From: SAR202 cluster bacterium
Lineage (GTDB): Bacteria > Chloroflexota > Dehalococcoidia > Lucifugimonadales > UBA1123
Direction: 5' to 3'
Length of the DNA: 59,149 nt
Assembly: GCA_030752795.1 (NCBI GenBank)
Contig: JASMDM010000024.1
Span: 1-59,149 of the forward strand
Within the stretch, counting starts at the first letter, position 1. Each line of letters begins with the position of its first letter. Both the position numbers and the translations under genes were made by a program. The notes under the pieces are model-generated. The model had not been told where the DNA came from. It saw only the letters and a list, made by a program, of their open reading frames with translations, and did not search any database. Positions 36,318-45,141 of this stretch are shown piece by piece.

Positions 36318-37667
36318 CTAGCCTCGCAACAACGTTGTCAGGTCACGGATGTCCGGCAAAACCTCAAGCTGGTCGACCGCACTTAGCACATCGCCTGAAC
36401 GCTCTTCGCCAAGAACGTCGCCAGCCAAAAAGTGGAACTTGTCGACGAGCTCTTCCCGCGGTACGCGGTTGCCGTAGTCGCCCCGGACGAGCGCATTGGC
36501 GCCGTTTAGTGTCGTCCCGCCCTTCAGGCGAATGGTCGCCGTGGCCGTCGTCATCGGCCCGGACGAGGCAGTCGAAACCATATCTGGATCGATCGAGACG
36601 GTGACGCGCTCGGCTACTCGTCGGAGTTTCTCGTCGGCGATTATCGCCGGCCTGAACACCGTCACGTCCGTCTTGCCAAGCACCACGGAAGCGGCTACGG
36701 CGTAGGGCACGTTGAACTTTGCCGCCAGCATGTTTCGAGGATACGGACCGAGCATGCCTTCGAGCATCGCTGGGACCGCGACATCGATTCGCTCGACGTC
36801 GGCGGCGCCGAATCGACCAAGTCCAGCGGCTTCGTGAACGGCCTCGAGCACCGGGTGGTTGTAGCGGCAACATGCGTGGAGCTTGAAGTAGTTTTGCTGG
36901 ATGCGGTGCTCTCCGCCCAACCCATCGACGACCGCCGACGGATCGAACGAATCGCCGAGAATCGTGCCGTAGATGTCGGAGGGAGCATCGTCAAGGCCCG
37001 TGAATCCGCACGAGTAGAGGTGGTCGGCAAGGACGCCGTTCAGTCCCGATCGTCCCGGATACAGGTTGCGAACCGTCGCCCCTACAAACGCCGTGGTCCA
37101 CGTATTCGCCGGACTCATCGAAGCCGCCAGATTGATGACAGCACGAACTCCAGTTGCGTCGTAGCCCTTGAGCTTGGCAATCGCGGCCGCGGTTCCGGGC
37201 GCGCCCCAATGGCCGTGACTGTGGACATTCGGACGGGCTTTCGTCGCGCGGCCCAGGCGCGATTCGACCTCGTATCCGACGAGCACCGCCATGATGAACT
37301 GTTGTCCCGTGGCGCCCATCTCCTCGGCAACCGCCAGCGCTCCAGGGAGCGTGTGTATCGCCGGGTGGCCGCCGCCGAAACGGTTCCCCTCGTCCATCTC
37401 CAACGCCACTCCTGCCGTCGAGTTCACGAGCGTGGTAAGCATCGGCTCCGCCTTCGAATCGTGGCCGAGGATCGTCGCAGTCGCTGGGCCGGATCGTTGG
37501 GCCGCGAGTTTCGCAAGCTCGGTGTTCTCGGGCTCGAGGCTACCAGCCAGGATCGCGCCGACGGTGTCCATCGTCACGTCGCGAACCCCTGCGACCGCCT
37601 CCGGACTCAGATCCTCGAAGCTCGTTTCAACGACGAATCGTGACAGGTCGTCCAGGTAGTCGCTCAT
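36318..37667 (-). CDS. MmgE/PrpD family protein
   Basis: Protein of 449 aa from the ATG at 37667, preceded by GAGGAGG. MmgE/PrpD family (2-methylcitrate dehydratase, cis-aconitate decarboxylase, iminodisuccinate epimerase). Seen: TVGAILAGSLEPEN, LEMDEGNRFGGGHPAIHTLPGALAVAEE, ARPNVHSHGHWGAPGTAAA, YFKLHACCRYNHPVLEA and KFNVPYAVAASVVLG. Function within the family cannot be chosen; there are no other methylcitrate-cycle genes nearby. Confidence 0.9.
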   Translation of the reverse strand: MSDYLDDLSRFVVETSFEDLSPEAVAGVRDVTMDTVGAILAGSLEPENTELAKLAAQRSGPATATILGHDSKAEPMLTTLVNSTAGVALEMDEGNRFGGGHPAIHTLPGALAVAEEMGATGQQFIMAVLVGYEVESRLGRATKARPNVHSHGHWGAPGTAAAIAKLKGYDATGVRAVINLAASMSPANTWTTAFVGATVRNLYPGRSGLNGVLADHLYSCGFTGLDDAPSDIYGTILGDSFDPSAVVDGLGGEHRIQQNYFKLHACCRYNHPVLEAVHEAAGLGRFGAADVERIDVAVPAMLEGMLGPYPRNMLAAKFNVPYAVAASVVLGKTDVTVFRPAIIADEKLRRVAERVTVSIDPDMVSTASSGPMTTATATIRLKGGTTLNGANALVRGDYGNRVPREELVDKFHFLAGDVLGEERSGDVLSAVDQLEVLPDIRDLTTLLRG

Positions 37668-37796
37668 GTGAATCCTCCTCGCACCTCGCATCCTACAATC
37701 GCAGCACCGAGCGCACAAGAGGATCTGTCGGTTGCATCATCCGACCGTGGTGTGGCACATTTGGTGTGACTCAATCTCAGGTTCGGGGATGGATAT

Positions 37797-38246
37797 ATGG
37801 CCCGACTCCGATTATCAACGGTTGTCCCTGCCCAGGTGGAAGCGGTGTATCGATACGTCGCCACGTTCGGCGAGGACGGCCCGACGGACCCATCAGAATT
37901 CCAAGAAAAGTACGGAGAAGACATCCATCAAGAAGGCGACGTGTTCGTCTTCACCGAAGACGTTACGCCCTACGAGGACAGTCCGAGCGAGTTCGTGACC
38001 TGGCGCTGCACGTTCGACTTCCCCAGGAGCCGCTACATGGAAGCGGTCGATTCGACGTGGTCGCATCGAAGAGACACATTCGAGCCAGACAAAAGCGGAA
38101 CTCGATGGACGGTCTCGTACACCACCCAGGATTCCTTCGCAAAAGGGATCCTCCAATTCATCGCATTCAAACTGTTCACGAACAAACCGCTGCGGCGCAA
38201 CGTCGTCGAGCCCGTGATGCAGCATTTCCAAGTCGAGATGGAATGA
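37797..38246 (+). CDS. SRPBCC/polyketide-cyclase-like small protein
   Basis: Protein of 149 aa starting MARLRLSTVVPAQVEAVYRYV, the beginning pattern of START/SRPBCC (Bet v 1-like) domains, which form a ligand-binding cavity. The middle (FVTWRCTFDFPRSRYMEAV) and C-terminal helix (LRRNVVEPVMQHFQVEME) also suit this fold. Ligand unknown. GGGGAT lies upstream of the start. It is followed directly by the exported protein gene, which could start as close as its own stop codon. Confidence 0.7.
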   Translation: MARLRLSTVVPAQVEAVYRYVATFGEDGPTDPSEFQEKYGEDIHQEGDVFVFTEDVTPYEDSPSEFVTWRCTFDFPRSRYMEAVDSTWSHRRDTFEPDKSGTRWTVSYTTQDSFAKGILQFIAFKLFTNKPLRRNVVEPVMQHFQVEME

Positions 38247-38398
38247 TGCTGCGACATTTCATGGCTCAGATCGGTTCGTCTTGGATCGCGGTGAGCCTCC
38301 GGTCGTTCGACGGGCTTGGGGTGCCGATGAGCGCGGTCCCGTTGACTCACATGGGGACATGGATCGCCTCCTGTAACGACTCGATGGCGTCTGGCAAA

Positions 38399-39625
38399 AT
38401 GCTTATCGCGTGTCGGCGATCGGTGAGCGTCGCGCTGTACCGGTGGGCGGCGGCCATCGCGGTGATCGTCCTCGCATCGATGTTTGTCGCCACGGCTGGT
38501 CCGGTGCGGGCACAAGCCGCACCGCGCACCGTCGCAGGCGTCATCGTCAACGGCACCGCAGACGGAGGCGACTTGGGCGGCCTGACTGTCACGTTTCACC
38601 AAGTTCACGTCGACGGACAGAACGGGGTCGATGTCGTCACTGACGCGACAGGGAGCTTCAGCTTCGACGATGTAGAGTACGACGCCGACGCCGGATACGG
38701 CCTATCGGTGCTTTACGAGGGCGCGGCTTATGGCTTGGACGTCGACCTGACGGAAGGATCGCCCGAACCAGTGACGATCACGGTGTACGAAGCGAGCCAA
38801 GACGACTCGATCATCACGGTCGTGAGCGCGTCGTTGCTGCTGGCGGGAATTGATGCGACGACGAGAACGATTTCAGCGCTGGAGATACTTGCAATCGACA
38901 ACCAGTCCGACCGAGCATACGTCCCAGGCGAAGAACCGACGCAGCTCCTCAGATTCGGACTTCCGCCCGGCGTGACGGGGCTGGAGGTGGATGCGGGGAT
39001 CGCGGGCGCCGACGTGGCGCAAGTCGACCAAGGATTCGCGCTGATGGCCAGCGTTCCTCCAGGCGAGTATCCGCTGATGTTCGCGTACTCGTTCCCGTAC
39101 GAGAGCAGCAATTCGGTGATCGAAAAGACCTACAGATACGGCGCCGACAACGTTCGAATGCTTGCCCCGTTTGGCATGGTCTCGATCTCCAGCGATGAAT
39201 TGGGGGCGTCGTCATCGATCACCCTGGGCGAACGGCAGTACAACCTGATCGAAGCCGACGACTTCGCGAGAGGAGCGACCGTCACTCTCCGAATGACCGA
39301 CCTGCCGATGACCTCGGTCGGCAGTGCATCGAGCTTGAGCGAGCTTGAATCCGGCACGAAGACCGGCATTCGGTTCGAGTACGCGCCGCCGGTCGCGCTG
39401 GGCGTCGGAATGGTGGCGTTGCTCGCGTATGCGGTCTTCTGGCGCGGGCGAAGCGTCGAGCCGCGACCGGTGCGGATTTCCAGCGAGGAGACCGCACAAG
39501 AGCACGAGGTCGTGCACCGAATGATCGAAGATCTCGAGGGGCGACACGCGGCGGGTGAGATCAGCCAGGACGAATTCCGACGACGCATAGGGTCTCTCAA
39601 CAAACGACTGGCTCGACTCCGATAG
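38399..39625 (+). CDS. Exported, C-terminally anchored protein of unknown function
   Basis: About 408 aa if started at the ATG at 38399, which gives a good signal peptide (RWAAAIAVIVLASMFVATAG ending VRAQA). In-frame ATGs upstream, as early as 38243 overlapping the SRPBCC stop, would bury the signal. Residues about 45-130 look like a carboxypeptidase-regulatory or CNA-B-type beta sandwich (GLTVTFHQVHVDGQ, GSFSFDDVEYD, ITVYEAS). A membrane helix near residue 335 (VALGVGMVALLAYAVFW) is followed by a cytoplasmic tail ending in a SHOCT-like helix (RHAAGEISQDEFRRR). Function not known. Confidence 0.7.
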   Translation: MLIACRRSVSVALYRWAAAIAVIVLASMFVATAGPVRAQAAPRTVAGVIVNGTADGGDLGGLTVTFHQVHVDGQNGVDVVTDATGSFSFDDVEYDADAGYGLSVLYEGAAYGLDVDLTEGSPEPVTITVYEASQDDSIITVVSASLLLAGIDATTRTISALEILAIDNQSDRAYVPGEEPTQLLRFGLPPGVTGLEVDAGIAGADVAQVDQGFALMASVPPGEYPLMFAYSFPYESSNSVIEKTYRYGADNVRMLAPFGMVSISSDELGASSSITLGERQYNLIEADDFARGATVTLRMTDLPMTSVGSASSLSELESGTKTGIRFEYAPPVALGVGMVALLAYAVFWRGRSVEPRPVRISSEETAQEHEVVHRMIEDLEGRHAAGEISQDEFRRRIGSLNKRLARLR

Positions 39626-39723
39626 ACCGGCCGCCAGCCTTTTGCTCGCCTTTCAGCGCCTATACGGAGTTGAAGCGCGTACCAAGTTACACTGCTGCAC
39701 CGGCTTGGATCCGAAAGGGAACA

Positions 39724-40800
39724 ATGAAGATCACCGAAGTATTGGCAACACCGCTGAAGACACGCTCCGTCATCGTCCAGATCTCGACAGACGAGTGCGT
39801 CCGCGGCGTCGGAGAGTGCACGCCGATGAACCTCGAAGTTCTGACGCATTTCGTCAACCGCGTGCTTGGTCCGATGATTATCGGGGAAGACCCGCTCGAG
39901 ATCGACCGGCTCTGGAACAAGATGCTATTCAGCACCTACAAGCTCGGCCCTCACGGAGCTCAGCCGGGCGCGATCGCGGGCATCGACATCGCCCTCTGGG
40001 ACATTCTCGGCAAAGTCGCGGGGTTGCCCATCTGCACGCTCCTCGGCGGCAGCTACCGCGACAGAATCCTGATGTACGCGTCGATCGGCGGCGGCGCTCC
40101 GCTTCAGCCGGACGAGATGGTCCGCAAAGTCGAGGACGCGCTGGAGAAAGGCTTCCGCGCCATCAAGATTCGGATGGACTGGGGACCTCATCGTCGCGAC
40201 TCCGACCCCGCCAAGGACATGGCGATGTTCAAAGCCGTTCGCGAGGTCGTTGGCGACGACATCCCGTTGAGCTTCGACGCCAACAACGGCTACTCCGTTT
40301 CGACGGCGATCATGCAAGGGCGCAAGTTCGAGGAGCTCGGCATCTTCCACTACGAGGAGCCGGTCGCACAGTACGACTACGCCGGCATTCGACAAGTGGC
40401 CGACGCGCTCGACGTGCCGGTCTCCGCGGGCGAGCACGAATACACACGATGGCAATTCCGCGACCTGATCGAACAGGCGAACCCGGACATGCTGCAGCCC
40501 GACGTCGTCAAATGCGGCGGAATCAGCGAGATGCGCAACATCGCGGTTCTGTCGGAGACGTACAACAAGCACTTCATCCCGCACCAGACGCAACCAACGA
40601 TCGGAACCGCCGCGAGCCTGCACGTCGTCACATCGATCCAGTCAGCGACGAGACCGCAGGAGTTCACCGGAGAGCGCCCGCAGCTTAACACGATCTTCGT
40701 CGAGCCGCTCGAATTCACAGACGGGCACATCACGCTCCCCAAGCGACCAGGCCTGGGCCTCGAGATCATCGAGAGCAAGCTGCAGGAGCTGGCGCTGTAG
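39724..40800 (+). CDS. Enolase-superfamily dehydratase/racemase (mandelate racemase subgroup-like)
   Basis: Protein of 358 aa; the ATG at 39724 has AAAGGG upstream. Active-site residues can be read: KIR with Lys148 and Arg150, Asp185 in LSFDANNGY, Glu211 in HYEEPV, Glu237 in SAGEHE, and His287 in IPHQTQ. This set fits the mandelate-racemase subgroup with a general-base His, as in galactonate dehydratases. The specific sugar acid is not evident. Upstream genes are unrelated. Confidence 0.9.
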   Translation: MKITEVLATPLKTRSVIVQISTDECVRGVGECTPMNLEVLTHFVNRVLGPMIIGEDPLEIDRLWNKMLFSTYKLGPHGAQPGAIAGIDIALWDILGKVAGLPICTLLGGSYRDRILMYASIGGGAPLQPDEMVRKVEDALEKGFRAIKIRMDWGPHRRDSDPAKDMAMFKAVREVVGDDIPLSFDANNGYSVSTAIMQGRKFEELGIFHYEEPVAQYDYAGIRQVADALDVPVSAGEHEYTRWQFRDLIEQANPDMLQPDVVKCGGISEMRNIAVLSETYNKHFIPHQTQPTIGTAASLHVVTSIQSATRPQEFTGERPQLNTIFVEPLEFTDGHITLPKRPGLGLEIIESKLQELAL

Positions 40801-41059
40801 GCAGACACGAAGTGACGGACACGGGATTGCAGGGACCCGTCAAGCCGCCCGCAATTGTAGGGGAGGGTTTCAAACCCTTCCGTTATGCGCGTGGTTGGAT
40901 GTCGCCACCACGGCGATCCTCACGCGGTCCGTATCCCCAAGACCAAACCTTTGTGTAAGCGTAACACGCGGGAGGGTTTGAAACCCTCCCCTAGGATACG
41001 AATACGAATCGTGTGTTGAATGAGTCAACCGATGCGAGTGGCTCGCCCATGGAACCGCT
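40801..41059. repeat. Two copies of the GGGAGGGTT palindromic repeat
   Basis: Copy 2 at 40861-40881 (GGGAGGGTTT C AAACCCTTCC, one wobble) and copy 3 at 40970-40990 (GGGAGGGTTTGAAACCCTCCC). They lie 89 bases apart in the gap after the dehydratase gene. They match the element at 20552-20576. Confidence 0.7.
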
Positions 41060-41453
41060 TCACTTGGCGGCGGTCGCTTCAAGCTCGACCATCAGGCCCT
41101 TGAAGCCCAACGCGGAGATGCCGAGGAGCGCGCTGGCCGGGCGGCATCCGGCTCGTTCGAGGCGAGGTCCCAGCACATCACCCGCGCCCATGAACGCGGC
41201 GACGTCTGTTGCGTAGTAGCTGAGGCGCACAACGTCAGCGAGCGCGAATCCGGCTTCGTGCAGCACCGTCTCCAGTTGTCGAGCGCCTGAGTGATCTGGC
41301 GGCCATGTCGTCGAGATGCACGGGATTTCCGTTTTCGTCGACCGAGGTCTGTCCCGCGCAGTAGAGCACTTGCGCCGGGCCGGAGATTTGGTTTGCCTGT
41401 ACATACTGAAACTTGTCCTGCCACGTCCATGGGTTGATGATCTTGCGGTCCAT
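41060..41453 (-). pseudogene. RidA family protein with two frameshifts
   Basis: Read through two shifts, this is a RidA/YjgF-like protein of about 131 aa (deaminates reactive enamines and imines): MDRKIINPWTWQDKFQYVQA, VLYCAGQTSVDENGNPVH, QITQALDN, LETVLHEAGFALADVVRLS, and a C-terminal CRPASALLGISALG. Each shift is explained by loss of one C from a short C-run, near 41305 and 41283. Both sit within 25 bases. Either sequencing error or recent inactivation. Confidence 0.75.
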
Positions 41454-41609
41454 ATGTCTTCCCTCACAACTCGATATTCGCCGATGCTCAGGCGTGGCGG
41501 CATTCCATCAGTGTTCGACGGACTAACCTCCGGCGAACGATGGCGGTATTCCCGGGTCAAGCCGGAATGAGGTCCGTCCCCTGGGATGAATCCAACGCTT
41601 TTCGACACG

Positions 41610-41651
41610 AAAAAACAGGGCCAACTCGGATGCTGATGTCCAAGTTGGCCC
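41610..41651 (-). terminator. Intrinsic terminator of the OLD-like ATPase gene
   Basis: On the minus strand a 9-bp stem GGGCCAACT/AGTTGGCCC is followed by TGTTTTTT. It lies about 50 bases past the stop codon of the ATPase gene. Confidence 0.85.
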
Positions 41652-41702
41652 ATTGTCGAAAGGTGGATCGGGAGCGCGGAGCGCGCGCTCTCGTCGTTTC
41701 GC

Positions 41703-43712
41703 CTAGTCGCCGACGGCCGTCGCGAGCACGTGCCCATTCGCCGCCTCACGGCTGTTGCTGTTCGACGCACCGTTCGTCGGTCCGTTGGACGGCAGCAGAG
41801 CGTTGATGCGCTCGAACATCGAAGCCGCTGCTTCGACCGCACTGTCGTTCAGCTCGCCGCCCAATGTAAGGTGGTTCTGGAGCAGGTGGGCAGCCGGCCT
41901 GTGGGATTCGAATCGACCGCCGGCGATGCCTTCGGCCGCGAAGTGGTCTTTGAGACGCTGAACGATTCGCGGATTGCTCTCGGTGATCGCTCGCAGGGTC
42001 AGTGGGAGCCGCAGTTCCGCTCCGTACGCCGCGTTGACGAGTTTCAGGTAGAAGCCAGGATCCATCAAGTCTTCGATGTCAGAATCACGAACGCGCGTGA
42101 CTTCGACCCATCGGATCGGGTTGCGTTGACCGACCGGTCCGGCCTCGTTGATCTCGTCGACGCGCTCCCTGTGGGTCGGCGTGACGTCCATCAGCACGGC
42201 AACGCTGACGTAGCTGTCGCCGAGGAGCGACACGAACGCCGGCAGGTTGTCTGCGTCGCCGACGGGTATGACGACCCATCGGGGGTCTAAGCGCTGGCGT
42301 CCTTGCGACGCACAGACCTCGCCGAGCACTTGGAGGTAGATCAGGTCGGAAGACGAATTGACGAGCAGGCAGTGCGGCGCCAGGAATAGCGTTTGGGCCA
42401 TCTGGTAGCCAAGCGCCATTTCGAGCGGGAACACGGTCTCGCGGCTGTTGTTCAGAATGTCTTGACCGACAACAGTGCCGCGGTCTTCGGTGTCCTCGAC
42501 GGTCCTCACCCGGCTCAGATCGTCCAGGTTGATCATGAACGGCGAGTGAGTCGTGTAGATAACCTGGTTCCTGGGCGCGAGTCGCTCTTCGATGAACCGC
42601 AGGAAATCGTACTGGGCCAGCGCGTGCAGGTTGAGGCCGGGCTCGTCGAGGAGCAACACCAGGTCGCGCTCCTCGTCCTCTTCGAGTTGCGAGAAGTAGA
42701 CCAGGAACGAGAAGAACCACACGAAGCCTTTAGACCGCTCATCGAACGGAACCGAGACGCGGTGCTTGTCGTTCCAGATTCGCACGTGGAGGATCGTCCC
42801 CGAATCCAGGGGCGGAGCATCGTTGGGGTTGGCCGCTGACAGGTCGAACTCGACCCGAAGTTGCCTGTTCTGCTTCCAGAACTCGAATATCTCGTCGGAG
42901 ATTCCGATGGACGCCGATTCGAGCTCAGCCTTCAGGTACTCATAGTTGGTCTGGCTCTCAAGGTCGTCGAGGTCGGCTCCCACCAACTTGAGCAACGACA
43001 TGAAAGTTCGGTCGGCGTCGTTGATTTCGGAGCCCGCGAACTTGCGGCGCTTGATGTCTTGAATCGACATCTGGCCGTGCATTGCGCTGTAGTTGTCGAA
43101 GTAGACGAACGTGGGCAGGAATCCTTCGAGGTACTCCTCAATGACCCGCTGCCGGAGATCGGTCCCGAACCGGTCAGGCAACTCAGCCAGGAGTTGCTGA
43201 ACCGAAGGCGGCTTGATGTCGATGCGATCGAGTTGCGCCTGCAGCGTCTCCCAGGAGTCGGCCTCGCCGACGAACTGCAAGACTTCGTGCGGCAAATTCG
43301 CGGAGGCGATGACGTATCTAACGACAGCGCCTTCGTCGATGTCGACGCTCCAGTTCCGCTGGTTTTTGTAGTTCTTGCTGGCTACGACGATCGACGAACG
43401 AAGAACGCCCTGACCGAACTCGTTCTCGAGCTCCTCGATCTCGTCTTCGGTGAGCTCGAACTCGGCCTGGACCACCGTCGCGGGTTCGTCCTCGTGCCTG
43501 CGCTTGTATCGCACGTACCCCTTGCGGGGGTAGTCCCGGAGGTCGAACGTGCTCCCGACTCCGCCAACGGGATTGAGGCGACGGAGGGCTTGCAGGAACG
43601 CGGTTTTGCCGGATTCGTTCTTGCCAACCATGCAAGTCACGTTGTCCAGCGAGACCCACCCGGAGTCGTCGATGCTACGGTAGTTCGTCACCCTTGCGCG
43701 CGAAAGCTGCAT
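41703..43712 (-). CDS. OLD-like ATPase with degenerate TOPRIM region
   Basis: Protein of 669 aa from the ATG at 43712, where AAGGGG is 7 bases upstream. RecF/SMC-type ATPase: Walker A GKNESGKT at 30-37, signature-like SKGFVWFFSFLVYF, Walker B LVLLLDEPGLNLHA (around 350) and the H-loop YTTHSPFMI. In OLD-family nucleases a TOPRIM domain follows, starting LVEGxxD. Here the equivalent is LLVNSSSD, so the key Glu is Asn, and the usual DxD is also not evident (SVAVLMD). The C-terminus ends in a low-complexity Asn/Ser tail. It may be a defence or DNA-transaction protein without nuclease activity. Single-gene unit. Confidence 0.82.
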   Translation of the reverse strand: MQLSRARVTNYRSIDDSGWVSLDNVTCMVGKNESGKTAFLQALRRLNPVGGVGSTFDLRDYPRKGYVRYKRRHEDEPATVVQAEFELTEDEIEELENEFGQGVLRSSIVVASKNYKNQRNWSVDIDEGAVVRYVIASANLPHEVLQFVGEADSWETLQAQLDRIDIKPPSVQQLLAELPDRFGTDLRQRVIEEYLEGFLPTFVYFDNYSAMHGQMSIQDIKRRKFAGSEINDADRTFMSLLKLVGADLDDLESQTNYEYLKAELESASIGISDEIFEFWKQNRQLRVEFDLSAANPNDAPPLDSGTILHVRIWNDKHRVSVPFDERSKGFVWFFSFLVYFSQLEEDEERDLVLLLDEPGLNLHALAQYDFLRFIEERLAPRNQVIYTTHSPFMINLDDLSRVRTVEDTEDRGTVVGQDILNNSRETVFPLEMALGYQMAQTLFLAPHCLLVNSSSDLIYLQVLGEVCASQGRQRLDPRWVVIPVGDADNLPAFVSLLGDSYVSVAVLMDVTPTHRERVDEINEAGPVGQRNPIRWVEVTRVRDSDIEDLMDPGFYLKLVNAAYGAELRLPLTLRAITESNPRIVQRLKDHFAAEGIAGGRFESHRPAAHLLQNHLTLGGELNDSAVEAAASMFERINALLPSNGPTNGASNSNSREAANGHVLATAVGD

Positions 43713-44105
43713 ATTCAATCCCCTTCTCTGGGCTGTGTTCGGATACTCTCGGTTCGGATTTCGGGTCTACAGCCGTCGACGTCATCGAAGCCGAACGAGC
43801 CATCTCCCGAAAACGGATAATCTGCCGGGTTCCTCAGCACCTTCACTCGATAATCGACAGTTGACACGAAACGACCGGTTATCGATCAATCATTATCTTG
43901 GCCGAATGCCATACAAATGAAGGTGAATTTGAAGGTGTCCTGAAAGACTAAACGGGCGACTGGAAAGGGCGCAAGGCCTTTGTGGTCCCTTCTTTTCGCC
44001 GGTCTCGGGACGCGTGAAAGAGGAGAAAGAATAGAAATGTCTCAGAAAACACAAAGGCCGGACATCGATCAAACGATGCCCGGCCTTGATTGGTCAACGC
44101 GAGGT
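43713..44105. other. Intergenic region between SDR and ATPase genes
   Basis: About 390 bases. The SDR terminator lies at its left end. No gene is supported in the rest, which includes the region that should hold the ATPase promoter; no strong -35/-10 pair was identified. Confidence 0.4.
44053..44088 (-). terminator. Intrinsic terminator of the SDR gene
   Basis: On the minus strand an AAGGCCGG-x-CATCG/CGATG-x-CCGGCCTT hairpin (one internal mismatch, 6-base loop) is followed by TGTGTTTT. It begins about 18 bases after the SDR stop. Confidence 0.8.
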
Positions 44106-44954
44106 CTAGACCAGGCTATATCCGCTTCCCTTGCGGTCGATGCCGGTGCCTTTGCCTTCGGGAATCCAGCCGAACTCCTTGAGGATTTCCTGGCTGTAAG
44201 TCACACGACCAGTAACCTTGTCGAGCGGTTCGGTCGCAAGAAGCAACGAAGACTTGGCCATGAGGTTGGGGTCTTCGCCGCGCGGATCGTCCATGCCGGT
44301 GACCAGGTTGTGGAACACGGTGCCTGGAGTCGGCACAACCTGAGACGGGGAAACGCACGTAACGGAGATGCCGAACTGATACACCTCCTGCGCGAGTCCC
44401 TGTGTGAACCGCTCCAGCGCAGCTTTCTCGGCGCCGTAGCACGTGCCGCCGCCGCCCGCTGGGGCGTCGGGGTACGGTCCACGACCCGGACCGATGGCCG
44501 CGCCCGACGAGATATTAACGATGGAGCCGCTCTCGCGCCCGATCATCTCCGGCAGAACCATTTGACTCAACAAGAACGGGGCGTGGAAGTTGACAGCCCA
44601 GGATCGCATCCAACGTCGAGGGGGATAGTCTTTGACCGGAATGAAATATGTCAGCGCAGCATTGTTGACCAGCACGTCGATTTGGCCATAGGCCGCGTGA
44701 GCCTCCGCGATCAGCCTTTCGCAGTCATCGTGCTCCGAGATGTTGACAGCCGATGCTGTTGCTTCGCCACCGGCTTCTTTGATCTGTGCAACCGTGTAGT
44801 CGAGCGATCCCTCGAGGATGTGGTCGCCCTCGTGCAGCGTGCGGGCCGCCGCGACGATCTTGCCGCCCTCTTTCGCGAATTCGACGGCGATCTCCGCCCC
44901 GATTCCTCGGCTGGCGCCGGTGATGACGCACACTTTGCCGTCCAATTTACCCAT
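44106..44954 (-). CDS. Short-chain dehydrogenase/reductase
   Basis: Protein of 282 aa. Classical SDR features: TGASRGIG at 12-19 (NAD(P) binding), NNAA at 97-100, Ser149/150 in VNISSG, and the catalytic Tyr173 and Lys177 (CYGAEK). An insertion rich in Gly and Pro (GPGRGPYPDAPAGGGG) precedes the active-site Tyr, and the C-terminus is about 30 residues longer than usual. The ATG start has AAGGAGGA upstream. A TATAAT box at 45010-45005 on the same strand may be its promoter. Substrate unknown. Confidence 0.92.
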   Translation of the reverse strand: MGKLDGKVCVITGASRGIGAEIAVEFAKEGGKIVAAARTLHEGDHILEGSLDYTVAQIKEAGGEATASAVNISEHDDCERLIAEAHAAYGQIDVLVNNAALTYFIPVKDYPPRRWMRSWAVNFHAPFLLSQMVLPEMIGRESGSIVNISSGAAIGPGRGPYPDAPAGGGGTCYGAEKAALERFTQGLAQEVYQFGISVTCVSPSQVVPTPGTVFHNLVTGMDDPRGEDPNLMAKSSLLLATEPLDKVTGRVTYSQEILKEFGWIPEGKGTGIDRKGSGYSLV

Positions 44955-45004
44955 GTGTTCCTCCTTCTTCTTGCGAGAAATGTGTCCGGTGTGAAATCGG
45001 CCCC

Positions 45005-45010
45005 ATTATA
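45005..45010 (-). promoter_or_regulatory. Perfect -10 box upstream of the SDR gene
   Basis: TATAAT on the minus strand about 50 bases before the SDR start. No good -35 box was found at the normal spacing. Confidence 0.4.
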
Positions 45011-45141
45011 TACCAGGCTGCGGGCACGTCGAGAGGGACACAAGAGACGCCAGGGACTCAAGTCGACAATCGAGCGCACCTCTTGTCCTGCGTTTATTCA
45101 TGCGATAGAGTTGGCGCCACCCAACAACGGAGGTCTGCGAC

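Noticed and set aside
37640-38398. Long N-terminal extension of the exported protein frame
   Set aside because: It overlaps the SRPBCC gene out of frame, and the signal peptide begins only at about 38399; the extension has no protein-like features.
42861-43820. Open frame of 319 codons opposite the OLD-like ATPase
   Set aside because: Antisense shadow of a gene with intact Walker A, Walker B and H-loop motifs.
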